The translations under genes were made by a program, and so were the position numbers. A stretch of 52,001 bases of DNA from Auritidibacter ignavus (GTDB lineage: Bacteria; Actinomycetota; Actinomycetes; Actinomycetales; Micrococcaceae). Location: positions 1 to 52,001 of the forward strand of contig NZ_RDQR01000020.1 of NCBI RefSeq assembly GCF_003703835.1, written 5' to 3'. Below, piece after piece: positions 13,357-22,150 of this stretch. How positions within the stretch are numbered: position 1 is the first letter of the stretch; every line of letters begins with the position of its first letter. A model generated the notes under the pieces. The model was not told the origin of the DNA, searched no databases, and saw only the letters and a list, made by a program, of their open reading frames with translations.

Positions 13357-14064
13357 TTAGGCCTGTTCAGTAACAACCCGAGTGACGTTAGGATCCACGG
13401 AGATGCCGGGGCTCTGCGTCGATGCCACGGTAACGCTGGAAATGTAGCGTCCCTTAGCGGAAGAGGGCTTGAGCCGGATAACCTCCTCCAGTGCCGCGGC
13501 GTAGTTCTGAGCCAGCTTCTCAGCATCGAAGCTGGTCTTACCGATGATGAAGTGCAGGTTGGAATGACGGTCGACGCGGAAGTCGATCTTACCGCCCTTA
13601 ATATCTTCAACCGCTTTGGCAACGTTCGGGGTCACGGTTCCGGTCTTGGGGTTCGGCATCAGGTTACGGGGACCCAGGATCTTACCGAGGCGACCGACCT
13701 TACCCATCATGTCCGGGGAGGCCACGGCGGCGTCAAAATCAGTCCAACCGCCCTGGATTTTTTCGACCAGATCATCGGAACCGACGTAGTCGGCACCGGC
13801 TGCTTCGGCAGCGGCGGCGTTGTCACCGGTGGCGAAGACGACAACGGTCGCGGTCTTACCGGTACCGTTGGGAAGGTTCACGGTACCGCGAACCATTTGG
13901 TCAGCCTTGCGGGGATCCACTGACAGACGCATCGCCACATCCACGGTGGCGTTTTTCTCAGCGGGGGTAATGTCCTTCAGAAGCTTGATTGCTTCAAAGG
14001 GGCTGTACTGACGGTCTTCAATTTTGGCCGCGGCTGCCTGGTATGCTTTGCTGCGCTTTGCCAT
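13357..14064 (-). CDS. rplA: 50S ribosomal protein L1
   Basis: L1 forms the mobile stalk near the ribosomal E site and helps deacylated tRNA leave; it also represses the rplK-rplA mRNA in many bacteria. It is 235 residues, the normal length. Conserved blocks are [19 protein letters not shown] (about residues 60-80), [25 protein letters not shown] (about 118-145) and the C-terminal [20 protein letters not shown]. It lies downstream of rplK after a 110-base gap that holds a small GTTGTTG/CAACAAC hairpin, and has an AAGGAG ribosome binding site. Confidence 0.98.
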   Translation of the reverse strand: MAKRSKAYQAAAAKIEDRQYSPFEAIKLLKDITPAEKNATVDVAMRLSVDPRKADQMVRGTVNLPNGTGKTATVVVFATGDNAAAAEAAGADYVGSDDLVEKIQGGWTDFDAAVASPDMMGKVGRLGKILGPRNLMPNPKTGTVTPNVAKAVEDIKGGKIDFRVDRHSNLHFIIGKTSFDAEKLAQNYAAALEEVIRLKPSSAKGRYISSVTVASTQSPGISVDPNVTRVVTEQA

Positions 14065-14174
14065 CTGCTAAATCTCCTTATGCAGTCGTGGTGTAACGGG
14101 CCGCGCTCGACCCATGCCACTGAAATGTTTTGGGTGTTGTTGACGGGCAACAACGATGATCCGTATGGACCTGG

Positions 14175-14606
14175 TTAGTCTTCGACAGTGATACCCATCG
14201 ACCGTGCAGTGCCGGCGATGATCTTGGTAGCGGCTTCAATGTCGTCAGCGTTCAGGTCAGCCATCTTGGTCTGAGCAATCTCAGCCAGCTGATCCTTGGT
14301 GACCTTACCGACCTTATCGGTGTGCGGAGTCGAAGATCCCTTGTTCACACCGGCTGCCTTTTTGATCAGCTGCGCCGCCGGAGGGGTCTTGGTAATGAAA
14401 TCGAAGGAACGGTCTTCGTAAACGGTGATTTCCACCGGGATGATGTTTCCACGCTGGGACTCTGTGGCGGCGTTGTAGGCCTTGCAGAACTCCATGATGT
14501 TCACACCATGCTGACCAAGCGCCGGACCAACCGGAGGTGCCGGATTAGCAGCACCAGCTTCAATCTGCAACTTGATCAGACCAGCGACCTTTTTCTTGGG
14601 GGCCAT
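14175..14606 (-). CDS. rplK: 50S ribosomal protein L11
   Basis: L11 is part of the GTPase-associated centre of the large subunit and binds 23S rRNA where thiostrepton acts. It is 143 residues, with the N-terminal proline-rich signature [19 protein letters not shown] (about residues 21-39) and the C-terminal rRNA-binding domain. The ATG has a well-placed AAAGGA ribosome binding site. It follows nusG after 122 bases that contain three consecutive hairpins. Confidence 0.98.
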   Translation of the reverse strand: MAPKKKVAGLIKLQIEAGAANPAPPVGPALGQHGVNIMEFCKAYNAATESQRGNIIPVEITVYEDRSFDFITKTPPAAQLIKKAAGVNKGSSTPHTDKVGKVTKDQLAEIAQTKMADLNADDIEAATKIIAGTARSMGITVED

Positions 14607-14632
14607 ATTCGGGTCCTTTTCTATCGTCGTTC

Positions 14633-14720
14633 TTCGATCACAGGAGCGTGATCGAAGGGGTGATCACCGTGGCGCGGTGATCGAGGTCGTGGCGCCCGGC
14701 CAAAGCAACCGGGACCACGA
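14633..14720 (-). promoter_or_regulatory. Three consecutive hairpins in the nusG-rplK spacer
   Basis: Hairpin one has nine perfect pairs (14633-14641 with 14648-14656). Hairpin two has eight perfect pairs (14662-14669 with 14675-14682). Hairpin three pairs 14687-14692 with 14715-14720 and 14695-14699 with 14709-14713 across an internal loop. None is followed by a T tract. Their position in the rplK leader fits an RNA regulatory or processing region, where L1 binding would be expected in other bacteria; that role is inferred. Confidence 0.55.
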
Positions 14721-14728
14721 AGTCTTTT

Positions 14729-15595
14729 CTACACTTTGGTCACTTCACTGAAGGACAGGGTCACCGGCGTCTCGCGTTCGAAGATGGATACCAGCACCAC
14801 CAGCTGCTGGGAGTCAACTTTGACTTCCGATATGGTAGCCGGCAACGACTCGAACGGCCCTTCCTTGACGGTAACGGATTCGCCGACTTCGAAGTCGACG
14901 GTGACTTCCGGAGCCACTTCTTGCACGGCTTCCTTGGGTGCAGGTTTGCCTTCGTCCTGGGCCTTCTTCGCGGCTTCCTGCAGAATCGAAGGGGCCAACA
15001 TGTCGTAGACCTCGTCTAGGCTCAGCGGCTCGGGCTCGTAGGCGTCGGCGCCGACAAATCCGGTCACGCCAGGGGTGTGGCGCACCACGCCCCAGTTTTC
15101 TTCAGTAAAGTCCATACGCACCAGCGCGTAGCCGGGAATCCGAACACGGTTGACGACCTTGCGGTTGGAGTTCTTAATCTCCACAGCTTCTTCCATGGGA
15201 ACTTCGATCTCATAGATCTCGTCAGCGTCCATGGTCTGAATGCGCGTTTCCAGGTTGGTCTTGACACGACGTTCGTAGCCGGCGTAGGTGTGCACCACGT
15301 ACCACTCACCAGGCTGGCGACGAAGCTTCGCGCGTAGTTCTTCGCCGATCTTCTCCAGATCGGTTTCGCCATCATCATCGCTGTCGGTCTCGGCCTCGTG
15401 AGCCTGGTCAGCTTCCTCTGCGCTTGTTACGGCGTCAGTGTCGCCAGATTCTTCAGGAGTGGATTCTGCAGACGCTTGGGCCTCAGCGACGTCGTTGCCC
15501 TCAGGGTTTGCCACGGCATCCTGGTCTGCAACGGTGTCATCGGAGGCCACAACCGACTCATCGATGGACTGTTGCTCGCGTTCTTGCTCGGACAC
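14729..15595 (-). CDS. nusG: Transcription termination/antitermination factor NusG
   Basis: NusG binds the RNA polymerase clamp and links transcription to Rho and to the ribosome. At 288 residues it is about 100 longer than E. coli NusG. The extra length is an acidic, low-complexity N-terminal tail (residues 1-90, rich in Glu, Asp, Ala, Ser), as is usual in actinobacteria. The NGN domain begins at [20 protein letters not shown]. The KOW domain ([21 protein letters not shown]) ends the protein. The start is GTG at 15595 with an AGGA ribosome binding site. It is co-transcribed with secE, 65 bases upstream. Confidence 0.96.
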   Translation of the reverse strand: MSEQEREQQSIDESVVASDDTVADQDAVANPEGNDVAEAQASAESTPEESGDTDAVTSAEEADQAHEAETDSDDDGETDLEKIGEELRAKLRRQPGEWYVVHTYAGYERRVKTNLETRIQTMDADEIYEIEVPMEEAVEIKNSNRKVVNRVRIPGYALVRMDFTEENWGVVRHTPGVTGFVGADAYEPEPLSLDEVYDMLAPSILQEAAKKAQDEGKPAPKEAVQEVAPEVTVDFEVGESVTVKEGPFESLPATISEVKVDSQQLVVLVSIFERETPVTLSFSEVTKV

Positions 15596-15660
15596 GTGAT
15601 TCCTGCTTTCCTCGGTAACTTGCTGGTCTGATGGCCGTGACAGTTGCCGGCCTGAGGCTC

Positions 15661-15942
15661 TTAGACAGTTTCTTGACCGCCGAAGAGGAACGACGCTCCC
15701 TGCCCAAAGAGCCAGTCCAACACAAATACCACGGCGATCACGATGATCACGAAGACCAGAACAACGCCGGTCATTTTCAGCAGTTCTTCGCGGGTCGGGG
15801 TGACGACCTTACGGATCTCATCAACGACCTGACGCAGAAACAACATGATGCGGCTGAAGAAACCACGCCGTTCGGAGCGGCTCTGGCCACCGTCCTGAGT
15901 TTCGTGCGTTGATTGTTCGGCCACGGATCCTCGCTCGGTCAT
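15661..15942 (-). CDS. secE: Preprotein translocase subunit SecE
   Basis: SecE is the essential small subunit that clamps SecY in the protein-export channel. I chose ATG at 15942 (93 residues, MTERGSV). An upstream in-frame reading would run into the tRNA-Trp gene. The C-terminal half has the conserved amphipathic helix ([20 protein letters not shown]) and one membrane span (about residues 57-80). The order tRNA-Trp, secE, nusG is the usual actinobacterial one. Confidence 0.95.
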   Translation of the reverse strand: MTERGSVAEQSTHETQDGGQSRSERRGFFSRIMLFLRQVVDEIRKVVTPTREELLKMTGVVLVFVIIVIAVVFVLDWLFGQGASFLFGGQETV

Positions 15943-15993
15943 CAATAAGGGTGATCTGCTGTACGCTGGCGGATATTCCGGCAACTTACTGCG

Positions 15994-16066
15994 CAGGGCA
16001 GACAGGACTCGAACCTGCAACCTACGGTTTTGGAGACCGTTGCGCTACCAATTGCGCCACTGCCCT
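15994..16066 (-). tRNA. tRNA-Trp (CCA)
   Basis: This is a complete 73-base cloverleaf. The acceptor stem is AGGGCAG/CTGCCCT, the D-arm reads GCGCAATTGGTAGCGC, the anticodon arm has CCA in the loop CTCCAAA, and the T-arm contains GTTCGAGTC. CCA is not encoded. A run of nine G (C on the tRNA strand) lies just upstream at 16075-16083. Confidence 0.97.
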
Positions 16067-16342
16067 CGGTGTTCGGGGGGGGGATTTCACGCACCACAAC
16101 AAATGGTGAGTGGACACCGAATGACTAGTCTACGATGTTGTCCGCTCATCACCAAATTGAACACGGAAGTTGCACGAAGTCGCCTATCGCCCCGGTATCT
16201 GTCAGACGGTTTCAAGTATTGTAAAGAGTGGCTGGTGTCCCCGCCCTCGGTCGGTGATGGCTCAGAAGAAAACGGGTACGAGTATCCTCGCCTGCCTCGC
16301 CGACGGTAGCCGGTGTCACTCAGCGTGTGAAGGCAGAACAAT

Positions 16343-17566
16343 ATGTCGAAGGGACCTACCATCATGGTTGAACCCGCCCGCCGCGTTTCCGCTCGGTTAA
16401 ATGCCATCACCGAGTCCGCCACTCTGGCGGTGACCGCGAAAGCCAAAGAGCTCAAGGCCGCTGGTCGCGAGGTGATTGGATTTGGCGCTGGAGAACCAGA
16501 TTTTCCCACTCCTGACTACATCGTTCGCGCCGCGGAGGAAGCTACCACCGATCCGGTCAACCATCGCTACTCCCCTGCCGGTGGGTTGCCCGAGCTCAAA
16601 GAAGCCATTATTAACAAGACACAACGTGATTCGAAGCTGAGCTACCAGTCGCAGGAGGTGTTGGTCACCAATGGGGCTAAGCAAGCGGTGTACAACACCT
16701 TCGCTGCTCTGCTGGACCCAGCCGATGAGGTGCTGGTGCCTGCACCTTATTGGACGACCTATCCCGAATCAATCAAGTTGGCCGGTGGAGTCCCTGTCGA
16801 TGTGTTTGCCGGCCCGGAGGCCGATTACTTGGTCACCGTCGACCAGCTCGAGGCTGCTCGCACCGAACAAACCAAAGTGGTGCTCTTCGTCTCACCGTCG
16901 AACCCCACCGGAGCCGTGTACTCGCGCGAACAGACCCGTGCCATTGGCGAGTGGGCCCTGGAACACGGTTTGTGGGTGGTTACCGACGAGATCTACGAGC
17001 ACCTGCTCTACGATGGGGCCGAAGCACAGTCCATAGTTTCGGTCGTCCCCGAGCTCAAGGACCAGGCCATCATCCTCAATGGTGTGGCCAAAACCTACGC
17101 GATGACCGGGTGGCGTGTTGGTTGGATGCTGGGCCCGGTCGACGTCATCAAGGCAGCCACCAACCTGCAATCTCATGCCACCTCGAACGTCGCTAATGTT
17201 TCTCAGCGGGCTGCCATTGCCGCATTGAATGGTTCATTGGAGGCCGTCGAAGAGATGCGCCAGGCCTTCGATCGTCGTCGACAAAAGATCGTACAGATGC
17301 TCAACGAGGTGCCCGGATTCTCCTGCCCGACACCGCGTGGCGCGTTCTACGTCTACGTCGATGTCCGCGACGCACTGGGCCGGAAGATCAACGGCCGTGT
17401 CGCCGAAACGTCACAGGATTTGGCCACCATCATCCTTGAGGAGGCCGAGGTCGCGGTGGTTCCCGGTGAAGCGTTCGGTCCCTCCGGGTTTTTGCGACTG
17501 TCTTATGCACTGTCGGACGAGGACCTCGAAGAAGGCACCTCTCGCCTTCTGCGTTTGTTCTCCTAA
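16343..17566 (+). CDS. aspC: Pyridoxal-phosphate aspartate aminotransferase (class I)
   Basis: It transfers the amino group between aspartate and 2-oxoglutarate, linking the TCA cycle with amino acid synthesis. It is 407 residues, class I fold. Substrate-binding [13 protein letters not shown] is near residue 50, NPTGAVYS is mid-protein, and the cofactor Lys is K250 in [16 protein letters not shown]. The conserved Arg lies in FLRLSYALS near the C-terminus. Two starts are plausible: ATG 16343 with GAAGG upstream, and ATG 16364 with GAAGGGA upstream. The 276 bases between this gene and tRNA-Trp hold no gene; both promoters must lie there. Substrate assignment rests on family resemblance and synteny with secE. 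Confidence 0.88.
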   Translation: MSKGPTIMVEPARRVSARLNAITESATLAVTAKAKELKAAGREVIGFGAGEPDFPTPDYIVRAAEEATTDPVNHRYSPAGGLPELKEAIINKTQRDSKLSYQSQEVLVTNGAKQAVYNTFAALLDPADEVLVPAPYWTTYPESIKLAGGVPVDVFAGPEADYLVTVDQLEAARTEQTKVVLFVSPSNPTGAVYSREQTRAIGEWALEHGLWVVTDEIYEHLLYDGAEAQSIVSVVPELKDQAIILNGVAKTYAMTGWRVGWMLGPVDVIKAATNLQSHATSNVANVSQRAAIAALNGSLEAVEEMRQAFDRRRQKIVQMLNEVPGFSCPTPRGAFYVYVDVRDALGRKINGRVAETSQDLATIILEEAEVAVVPGEAFGPSGFLRLSYALSDEDLEEGTSRLLRLFS

Positions 17567-17696
17567 GACCGCCCACGACCGATAGTCGCACCGGAGAAAA
17601 ACCACTAGCCTGGAAAGTGTCTGGGATAACCCATCAGGGTTGTACCCGGGATTTCTGAGCGGTTTTCTTGACTGTTTTGACGAAAGGATACCCCTG

Positions 17697-18728
17697 GTGC
17701 GCATCGGAATCTTAACCTCTGGCGGAGATTGTCCCGGGCTCAACGCCGTGATCCGGTCAGCGGTGTTGCACGGCATCAAGTCTTTCGACGACGAGCTAGT
17801 GGGAATTCGCAACGGCTGGGCCGGACTTATTGACAAAGACTATTTCGAGCTCCCCCGCCAGGTGGTTCGGGGCTTGGCACGCACCGGAGGCACGATTCTT
17901 GGTACCTCCCGCACCCACCCGTATAATGCTGAAGGCGGTGGGCCGGAGAATATCAAGCGCAATATGGAAGACATGGGACTCGGCGCGCTGATTGTCATCG
18001 GCGGAGAAGGCACCCTCGCCGGGGCGCAACGACTCTACCAGGACGGGATCAACCTGGTAGGAGTGCCGAAAACCATCGATAACGACCTGCGTGGCACCGA
18101 CTACACATTCGGGTTCGACACGGCACTGTCGATTGCTACCGATGCGATGGACCGGTTACGCACCACCGGTGAGTCGCACCACCGGTGCATGGTCGCTGAG
18201 GTGATGGGACGTCACGTTGGCTGGATCGCATTGCACTCAGGCCTCTCCGCCGGCGCCCACGCAATCTTAATCCCAGAATTCCCAACCCCGATGGAGCAGG
18301 TCAGCGAATGGGTCACACAGGTGCACGAACGCGGTCGGTCGCCACTTGTTGTCGTGGCTGAGGGGTTCATCCCTGAAGGCCACACCGATCCAGTGGCAGA
18401 GGCCGGGGTGGAAGCATCCGGCCGCCCGCGACTGGGTGGAATTGGAGAGTGGGTCACCCACCAGATCGAGGATCTAACCGGCATCGAGACCCGCAACACC
18501 GTTTTGGGACACATTCAACGTGGCGGGGCACCCACCGGATATGATCGGGTGCTCTCAACCCGATTCGGCATGGCCGCCATCGATCTGATCCATCGCGGAC
18601 ACTACGGTCGCATGGTGTCTTTGGCCGGTACTGAGATCGTCGACGTTGACTTGGACCAAGCTCTGGCCGGTTTGAAAGAAGTCCCCCAGCAACGCTACGA
18701 CGAGGCGAAGGTTCTTTTTGGTCGATAA
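17697..18728 (+). CDS. pfkA: 6-phosphofructokinase
   Basis: It phosphorylates fructose 6-phosphate at the committed step of glycolysis. The start is GTG at 17697, placed by GAAAGGA at 17682-17688 and by the family start VRIGILTSGGDCPGLNAVIR; the ORF open upstream is not coding. That gives 343 residues. The catalytic motif is PKTIDNDL (Asp base), with substrate residues in MGRHVGW. The position equivalent to E. coli Gly104 is G105 in GGEGT, the ATP-type residue. The position equivalent to E. coli Gly124 is K125, the residue typical of pyrophosphate enzymes. This mixed pattern is known in actinobacterial enzymes; ATP use is the more likely reading. Confidence 0.93.
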   Translation: MRIGILTSGGDCPGLNAVIRSAVLHGIKSFDDELVGIRNGWAGLIDKDYFELPRQVVRGLARTGGTILGTSRTHPYNAEGGGPENIKRNMEDMGLGALIVIGGEGTLAGAQRLYQDGINLVGVPKTIDNDLRGTDYTFGFDTALSIATDAMDRLRTTGESHHRCMVAEVMGRHVGWIALHSGLSAGAHAILIPEFPTPMEQVSEWVTQVHERGRSPLVVVAEGFIPEGHTDPVAEAGVEASGRPRLGGIGEWVTHQIEDLTGIETRNTVLGHIQRGGAPTGYDRVLSTRFGMAAIDLIHRGHYGRMVSLAGTEIVDVDLDQALAGLKEVPQQRYDEAKVLFGR

Positions 18729-19503
18729 TCCACGCATGCACCCGACCGATCCCTCGGATCAGCACAAACGTGTGATCCTGTTAGCCTGGGCCACTTCCAT
18801 GGGGGCGGACCCCCAGGAGGTGCTAACCGTCGCGGACCAGCCCGGCTCCGGACCCCACCGTTTTCCCGTGCTCTCCGACCACGCCGATTCGAAGATCGCC
18901 AGCGTGATTCGGATTTACAACATCACGTTCATCTACGGTCCGTCCTGGTTTCTACAAGCCGCCAATGAGATTGATGACGAAATTCTCGCCCTGGAATCCA
19001 CACTCATTCGTCTCGGCGCCTCGCACGGGGCACGCTCGCTGGGGGAAACCACGCTGTACTATGCCGAGGACCTCCCCGAGATCAGCGGGTCGGATGCGGT
19101 AGCGATCAGTGAGGACCGCGAATTTATCACTGAGTTAGAAGCCAGGTGTCCTTCCGACGATGTGGGGGCAGCCGCGCTGTCGCAAACCGCGCAAACCTTT
19201 GCGGTGGTCTCCGACCAAGACCCCGGAAATCTGCAGGTGGTCGCCGGTTCCGGTTACGAGGAATGGGCGTCGCTAATCGCGGATCTCACGGTGTTGGTTG
19301 ACCCGGATTTCCGGGGCCACGGCTTAGGCACCTACGCCGTCGCCGTCGCCGCCGAAGAGGCCTTCATGGCGGGCCTGATCCCCCAGTGGCGGGCTGCCAT
19401 GGGCCACCGCGCGGCCCAACGGATGGCTGATGCCATGGGCTTCCAACTCAGTGGTTCCCAGACCACCCTTAAATTTGAGGCAACCGAATCCCACGCCGGA
19501 TAG
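18718..19503 (+). CDS. GNAT-family N-acetyltransferase with extended N-terminus
   Basis: The protein has 261 residues. The C-terminal part carries the GNAT acetyl-CoA site: strand LTVLVDPDFRGHGLGTYAVAVA, in which RGHGLG is the pyrophosphate-binding loop, then a helix and AMGFQLSGSQTTLKF. The N-terminal 150 residues are not recognisable beyond a weak match to the same fold. A TTG at 18718 lies six bases after GAAGG and overlaps the end of pfkA by 11 bases, implying translational coupling. ATG 18736 is the alternative but has no binding site at proper distance. The substrate is unknown. Confidence 0.75.
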   Translation: MVDNPRMHPTDPSDQHKRVILLAWATSMGADPQEVLTVADQPGSGPHRFPVLSDHADSKIASVIRIYNITFIYGPSWFLQAANEIDDEILALESTLIRLGASHGARSLGETTLYYAEDLPEISGSDAVAISEDREFITELEARCPSDDVGAAALSQTAQTFAVVSDQDPGNLQVVAGSGYEEWASLIADLTVLVDPDFRGHGLGTYAVAVAAEEAFMAGLIPQWRAAMGHRAAQRMADAMGFQLSGSQTTLKFEATESHAG

Positions 19504-19551
19504 CCAGTGGGAGGCTGGAGCAACAGAACACCCTAAAGCCCTGGATGGGCG

Positions 19552-20826
19552 CTACGAGCGTGAGGTGCCGGGGCGTTGACGTCGTAGATTCATCAAACCG
19601 GTGGGTCGCCCCACGGTATTGCCGGCATCTGTGGCCACCAGGACTTGTTGCGTCGCTGCCATATAGGTGTAGTCGGGTGCATCCTCGGCACCGTTCGGGG
19701 CGTGGTCGTCGGCGTGATCTGCGGGGAGCTGTTCCCGGATGAGCAACTCTGCCTTAGGGTCCACCGCCCGTTTGATGACTGCCAAGGCGATGGGTCCCAT
19801 TTCGTGGTGATGGCCCACGGAGGTGACCCGCCCCAGCGCGCGAGCTTTGTCGAGCCTGGCGCGGTCGGCACCGGTTTCGCCACCCTCGGGGCGCAAAATG
19901 ACATCCGCGCCGGGTTCGGGTAGCCCGTGAACCGAGCCGTCGAGAAGAAGTTGCACCAGTCTGCGGGGCGGGTGGCCGAGATTATGGACGCGGGCCACGG
20001 TTTCCTGCCCCTTATAGCAACCTTTATTCAGGTGCACCGCGGTGCGGAGCAAGTCTAGCTCATGGGGAATAGAACGCTCGTCGGTATCAACCAATTGACG
20101 AGGTCGTCCCGCGGCGACGCGTAGTGCTTCAGCACTCATCATGCCCGCCCAACGGTAGCCGTCAGGCAACAACTGCTCATCACGGTTCGAGCCGCCCAGC
20201 GCGGACCGGTCCACTAGGTATTCGTACCAGGACCAGTCCACCCCCGGGTGGTCATCAGGGTCGACGTCCGGGGTATAGGCGTATCCGCCCGGACCGATGT
20301 GTGGCCAGGGATCCTGCCAGCACGGGGTCGCGTCCCATCCGGGCACAGGGGCGGTCGTTGCCACGACAGCCAGGTCGTCACTACGGTCGGCAATCTCTAC
20401 CCGGGAGGCAAACTTCATCGCCTCCAGCCATCCGGCCAGCGAGGCACCCAGCCCAGGTTCTACGGTCATCCAGGTCGTCTCGCCGTCGTCAACCAGGTGT
20501 ACCTGGAAGTCCAAGCGCCCGTGCAGGTCCAGGAATAAGGTCTCAGTGGAGGTTCCCGGCGGCAGGGTCGCCAGATCCTGGGAGCTGAGCACGTGCAATA
20601 ATTGCAACCGGTCAGCTCCGCTGATGGTCACCACGCCACGGTGACAGAGATCCACCAGGGCCCGTCCCCGGTCCAGCGCACGTTGTTCGGCAATGGGATG
20701 GCCGTAGTGAGCAGCAACGGGCTCATCCACCCCGCCAGCGGCCACGGCGCCGGGCACTGCCGTGGGTGGTAACAACAGCGGTGACGGATCGGGAACAGTG
20801 CGTGTCGTATCGGGTTCAGTCAGCAT
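19552..20826 (-). CDS. ygfZ: Folate-binding protein YgfZ/GcvT-like
   Basis: YgfZ-family proteins bind tetrahydrofolate and support iron-sulphur cluster assembly or repair. The family signature K-G-C-Y-x-G-Q-E is present in the C-terminal half (NKGCYKGQETVAR), with the conserved Cys. The fold is that of the glycine cleavage T protein, but it is not expected to be an aminomethyltransferase. I chose ATG at 20826 (424 residues). ATG 20895 would overlap the upstream nitrobindin-like gene by 56 bases and add residues unlike the family. The region recalled as conserved begins at PGAVAAGGVDEPVAAHYG. It is 13 bases after the nitrobindin-like gene, so the two form an operon. Confidence 0.85.
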   Translation of the reverse strand: MLTEPDTTRTVPDPSPLLLPPTAVPGAVAAGGVDEPVAAHYGHPIAEQRALDRGRALVDLCHRGVVTISGADRLQLLHVLSSQDLATLPPGTSTETLFLDLHGRLDFQVHLVDDGETTWMTVEPGLGASLAGWLEAMKFASRVEIADRSDDLAVVATTAPVPGWDATPCWQDPWPHIGPGGYAYTPDVDPDDHPGVDWSWYEYLVDRSALGGSNRDEQLLPDGYRWAGMMSAEALRVAAGRPRQLVDTDERSIPHELDLLRTAVHLNKGCYKGQETVARVHNLGHPPRRLVQLLLDGSVHGLPEPGADVILRPEGGETGADRARLDKARALGRVTSVGHHHEMGPIALAVIKRAVDPKAELLIREQLPADHADDHAPNGAEDAPDYTYMAATQQVLVATDAGNTVGRPTGLMNLRRQRPGTSRS

Positions 20827-20839
20827 CGGTGAGATGAGC

Positions 20840-21505
20840 TCAAGATAGATCGTGTTTTCCCGGGGTATGGACGGTGCCGGGAGCAAGCCGGCCATCGGTG
20901 AGACTCTTCATGCGGTCCAGGCTGGCCGAGGCGTGCGGTTGCGCCGGGGACGATGCGGTCTCTTTCACATCCCAGCGCCAGAACAGCTGGCCGTTAACGA
21001 GTCCCAGGATGCGTTCGGCGCTGTGGTACTGGCCCGTCAGCTCCCCGCGCATCACGGTCTCGGCGCGCAGGCTAATCTGCGGACCACGCACCACGCCGTA
21101 ATACAGCTCGCTGAGTGATCCCGGGTGCGTGATGGTAGCCGTGATAGGGAATTCGTCCTCCGAGAACCGCAGGGATTCCACATCATCGGCCGACCGGTAA
21201 GCCGGCACCACATCGGCGGGTTTCATCCCGGGACCCACATCGGCGTCGTGGCGTTCGCGCGCCAGAGACCAGAAGCCGGTTTCGATCGTCAACGGGCGAA
21301 TCAAGGTGGCGTCGGCTTCACACAGCCAGGACTCGGCACGATATTCCAGGAAGGGCAACCCGTACTCGGTGAAATCAACCCTTTGGTAAAAGATCTCGTC
21401 AGACTCTGTGCCTTGGCCGAGTCGGCCCTGCCCCTCCCAGGAACCGATCAGCCAGCTCAGTGGCGCCAGCTCGGGAACGAGGTCTACCGGCAGTTCCATC
21501 ACCAT
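20840..21505 (-). CDS. Nitrobindin-like haem-binding beta-barrel protein (FABP-like, DUF1794)
   Basis: The protein has 221 residues. The family opens with LSWLIGSWEGQGRLG (GSWEGQG at residues 21-27) and ends with a His-containing strand, PHASASLDRM (His191), the proximal haem ligand in nitrobindins. These ten-stranded barrels hold ferric haem and isomerise peroxynitrite or bind NO. The residues around 145-175 (ISLRAETVMRGELTGQYHSAERILGLV) match the barrel strands. An extra C-terminal tail of about 25 residues follows. AGGAG lies upstream of the ATG. It is co-oriented with ygfZ. Confidence 0.82.
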   Translation of the reverse strand: MVMELPVDLVPELAPLSWLIGSWEGQGRLGQGTESDEIFYQRVDFTEYGLPFLEYRAESWLCEADATLIRPLTIETGFWSLARERHDADVGPGMKPADVVPAYRSADDVESLRFSEDEFPITATITHPGSLSELYYGVVRGPQISLRAETVMRGELTGQYHSAERILGLVNGQLFWRWDVKETASSPAQPHASASLDRMKSLTDGRLAPGTVHTPGKHDLS

Positions 21506-21577
21506 AGAAACGAGGTACTCCTACATCAACCTGGGCGCCTGGCCACGGGGCGAGCACCCAGGATCAGATTGCGACGG

Positions 21578-21691
21578 CTACTTTTGTCCTTTGAACAGCC
21601 CAGCGATCACCAGCACGGCGACGGCGGCCATGCTTAGTGCAATCAGGCCCAGCAACACAAGGAAGAAAATTTCAAGTGCGAGAAGATTCAT
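21578..21691 (-). CDS. 37-residue single-span membrane peptide
   Basis: This is a small ORF. ATG at 21691 is preceded by GGATAGGGG, a good ribosome binding site. The peptide starts MNLLALEIFFLVLLG, runs through one continuous hydrophobic segment to VLVIAGL, and ends FKGQK, so the N-terminus would face out and the short basic tail in. It lies between the nitrobindin-like gene and the 121-residue gene, same strand. The function is unknown. Codon choice and the ribosome binding site argue that it is translated. Confidence 0.55.
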   Translation of the reverse strand: MNLLALEIFFLVLLGLIALSMAAVAVLVIAGLFKGQK

Positions 21692-21766
21692 AGCCCCTAT
21701 CCTACTGCACTGCCCCGGCTGCGACCGATCCTTACAGGTCGAGGCCCGGGTGTTCGACCACCGGCT

Positions 21767-22132
21767 TTAGTGACGACGTTGGATGTGGCGCCCTTCGTGA
21801 TCGGCGTGGAGCCACTGGTCGGCAAATTCTCCGGCGGTGAACGCCTCCAGATCCTCGTTGACAACTTCCAGCAGCTCTTGGTCTCCGCCAGTGTCGACGA
21901 TGTCCAGGCTCAGTAAGGGCTTTTCGGTCTCACGATCACGGATCACCACCGCGTCGCCGATAACTTCGGAACCTGCGCCAGGACCCGAAAAAGCCGCGGT
22001 GAGGACTCCGCCGATGAAACGAAACACTCGTTCCACCCGGTCGCGACCGGCTGGTTCCAGAGCGACGGTGAAAAATTCGTGTGCTGGGCGCCGGGCTTGC
22101 TCGACCGAGAGCTCGCGAGAAAATTCAGTCAT
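21767..22132 (-). CDS. Conserved-looking hypothetical protein
   Basis: The 121-residue soluble protein has no recognised motif. It is acidic in the middle (DTGGDQELLEVVNEDLEAF) and ends in a His/Arg-rich stretch (HADHEGRHIQRRH) that could bind metal or nucleic acid; that is only suggestive. ATG at 22132 is 18 bases downstream of the membrane protein gene, so the two are probably co-transcribed. The ribosome binding site is weak. Confidence 0.6.
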   Translation of the reverse strand: MTEFSRELSVEQARRPAHEFFTVALEPAGRDRVERVFRFIGGVLTAAFSGPGAGSEVIGDAVVIRDRETEKPLLSLDIVDTGGDQELLEVVNEDLEAFTAGEFADQWLHADHEGRHIQRRH

Positions 22133-22150
22133 GTCACTACCCTAAGGCTT

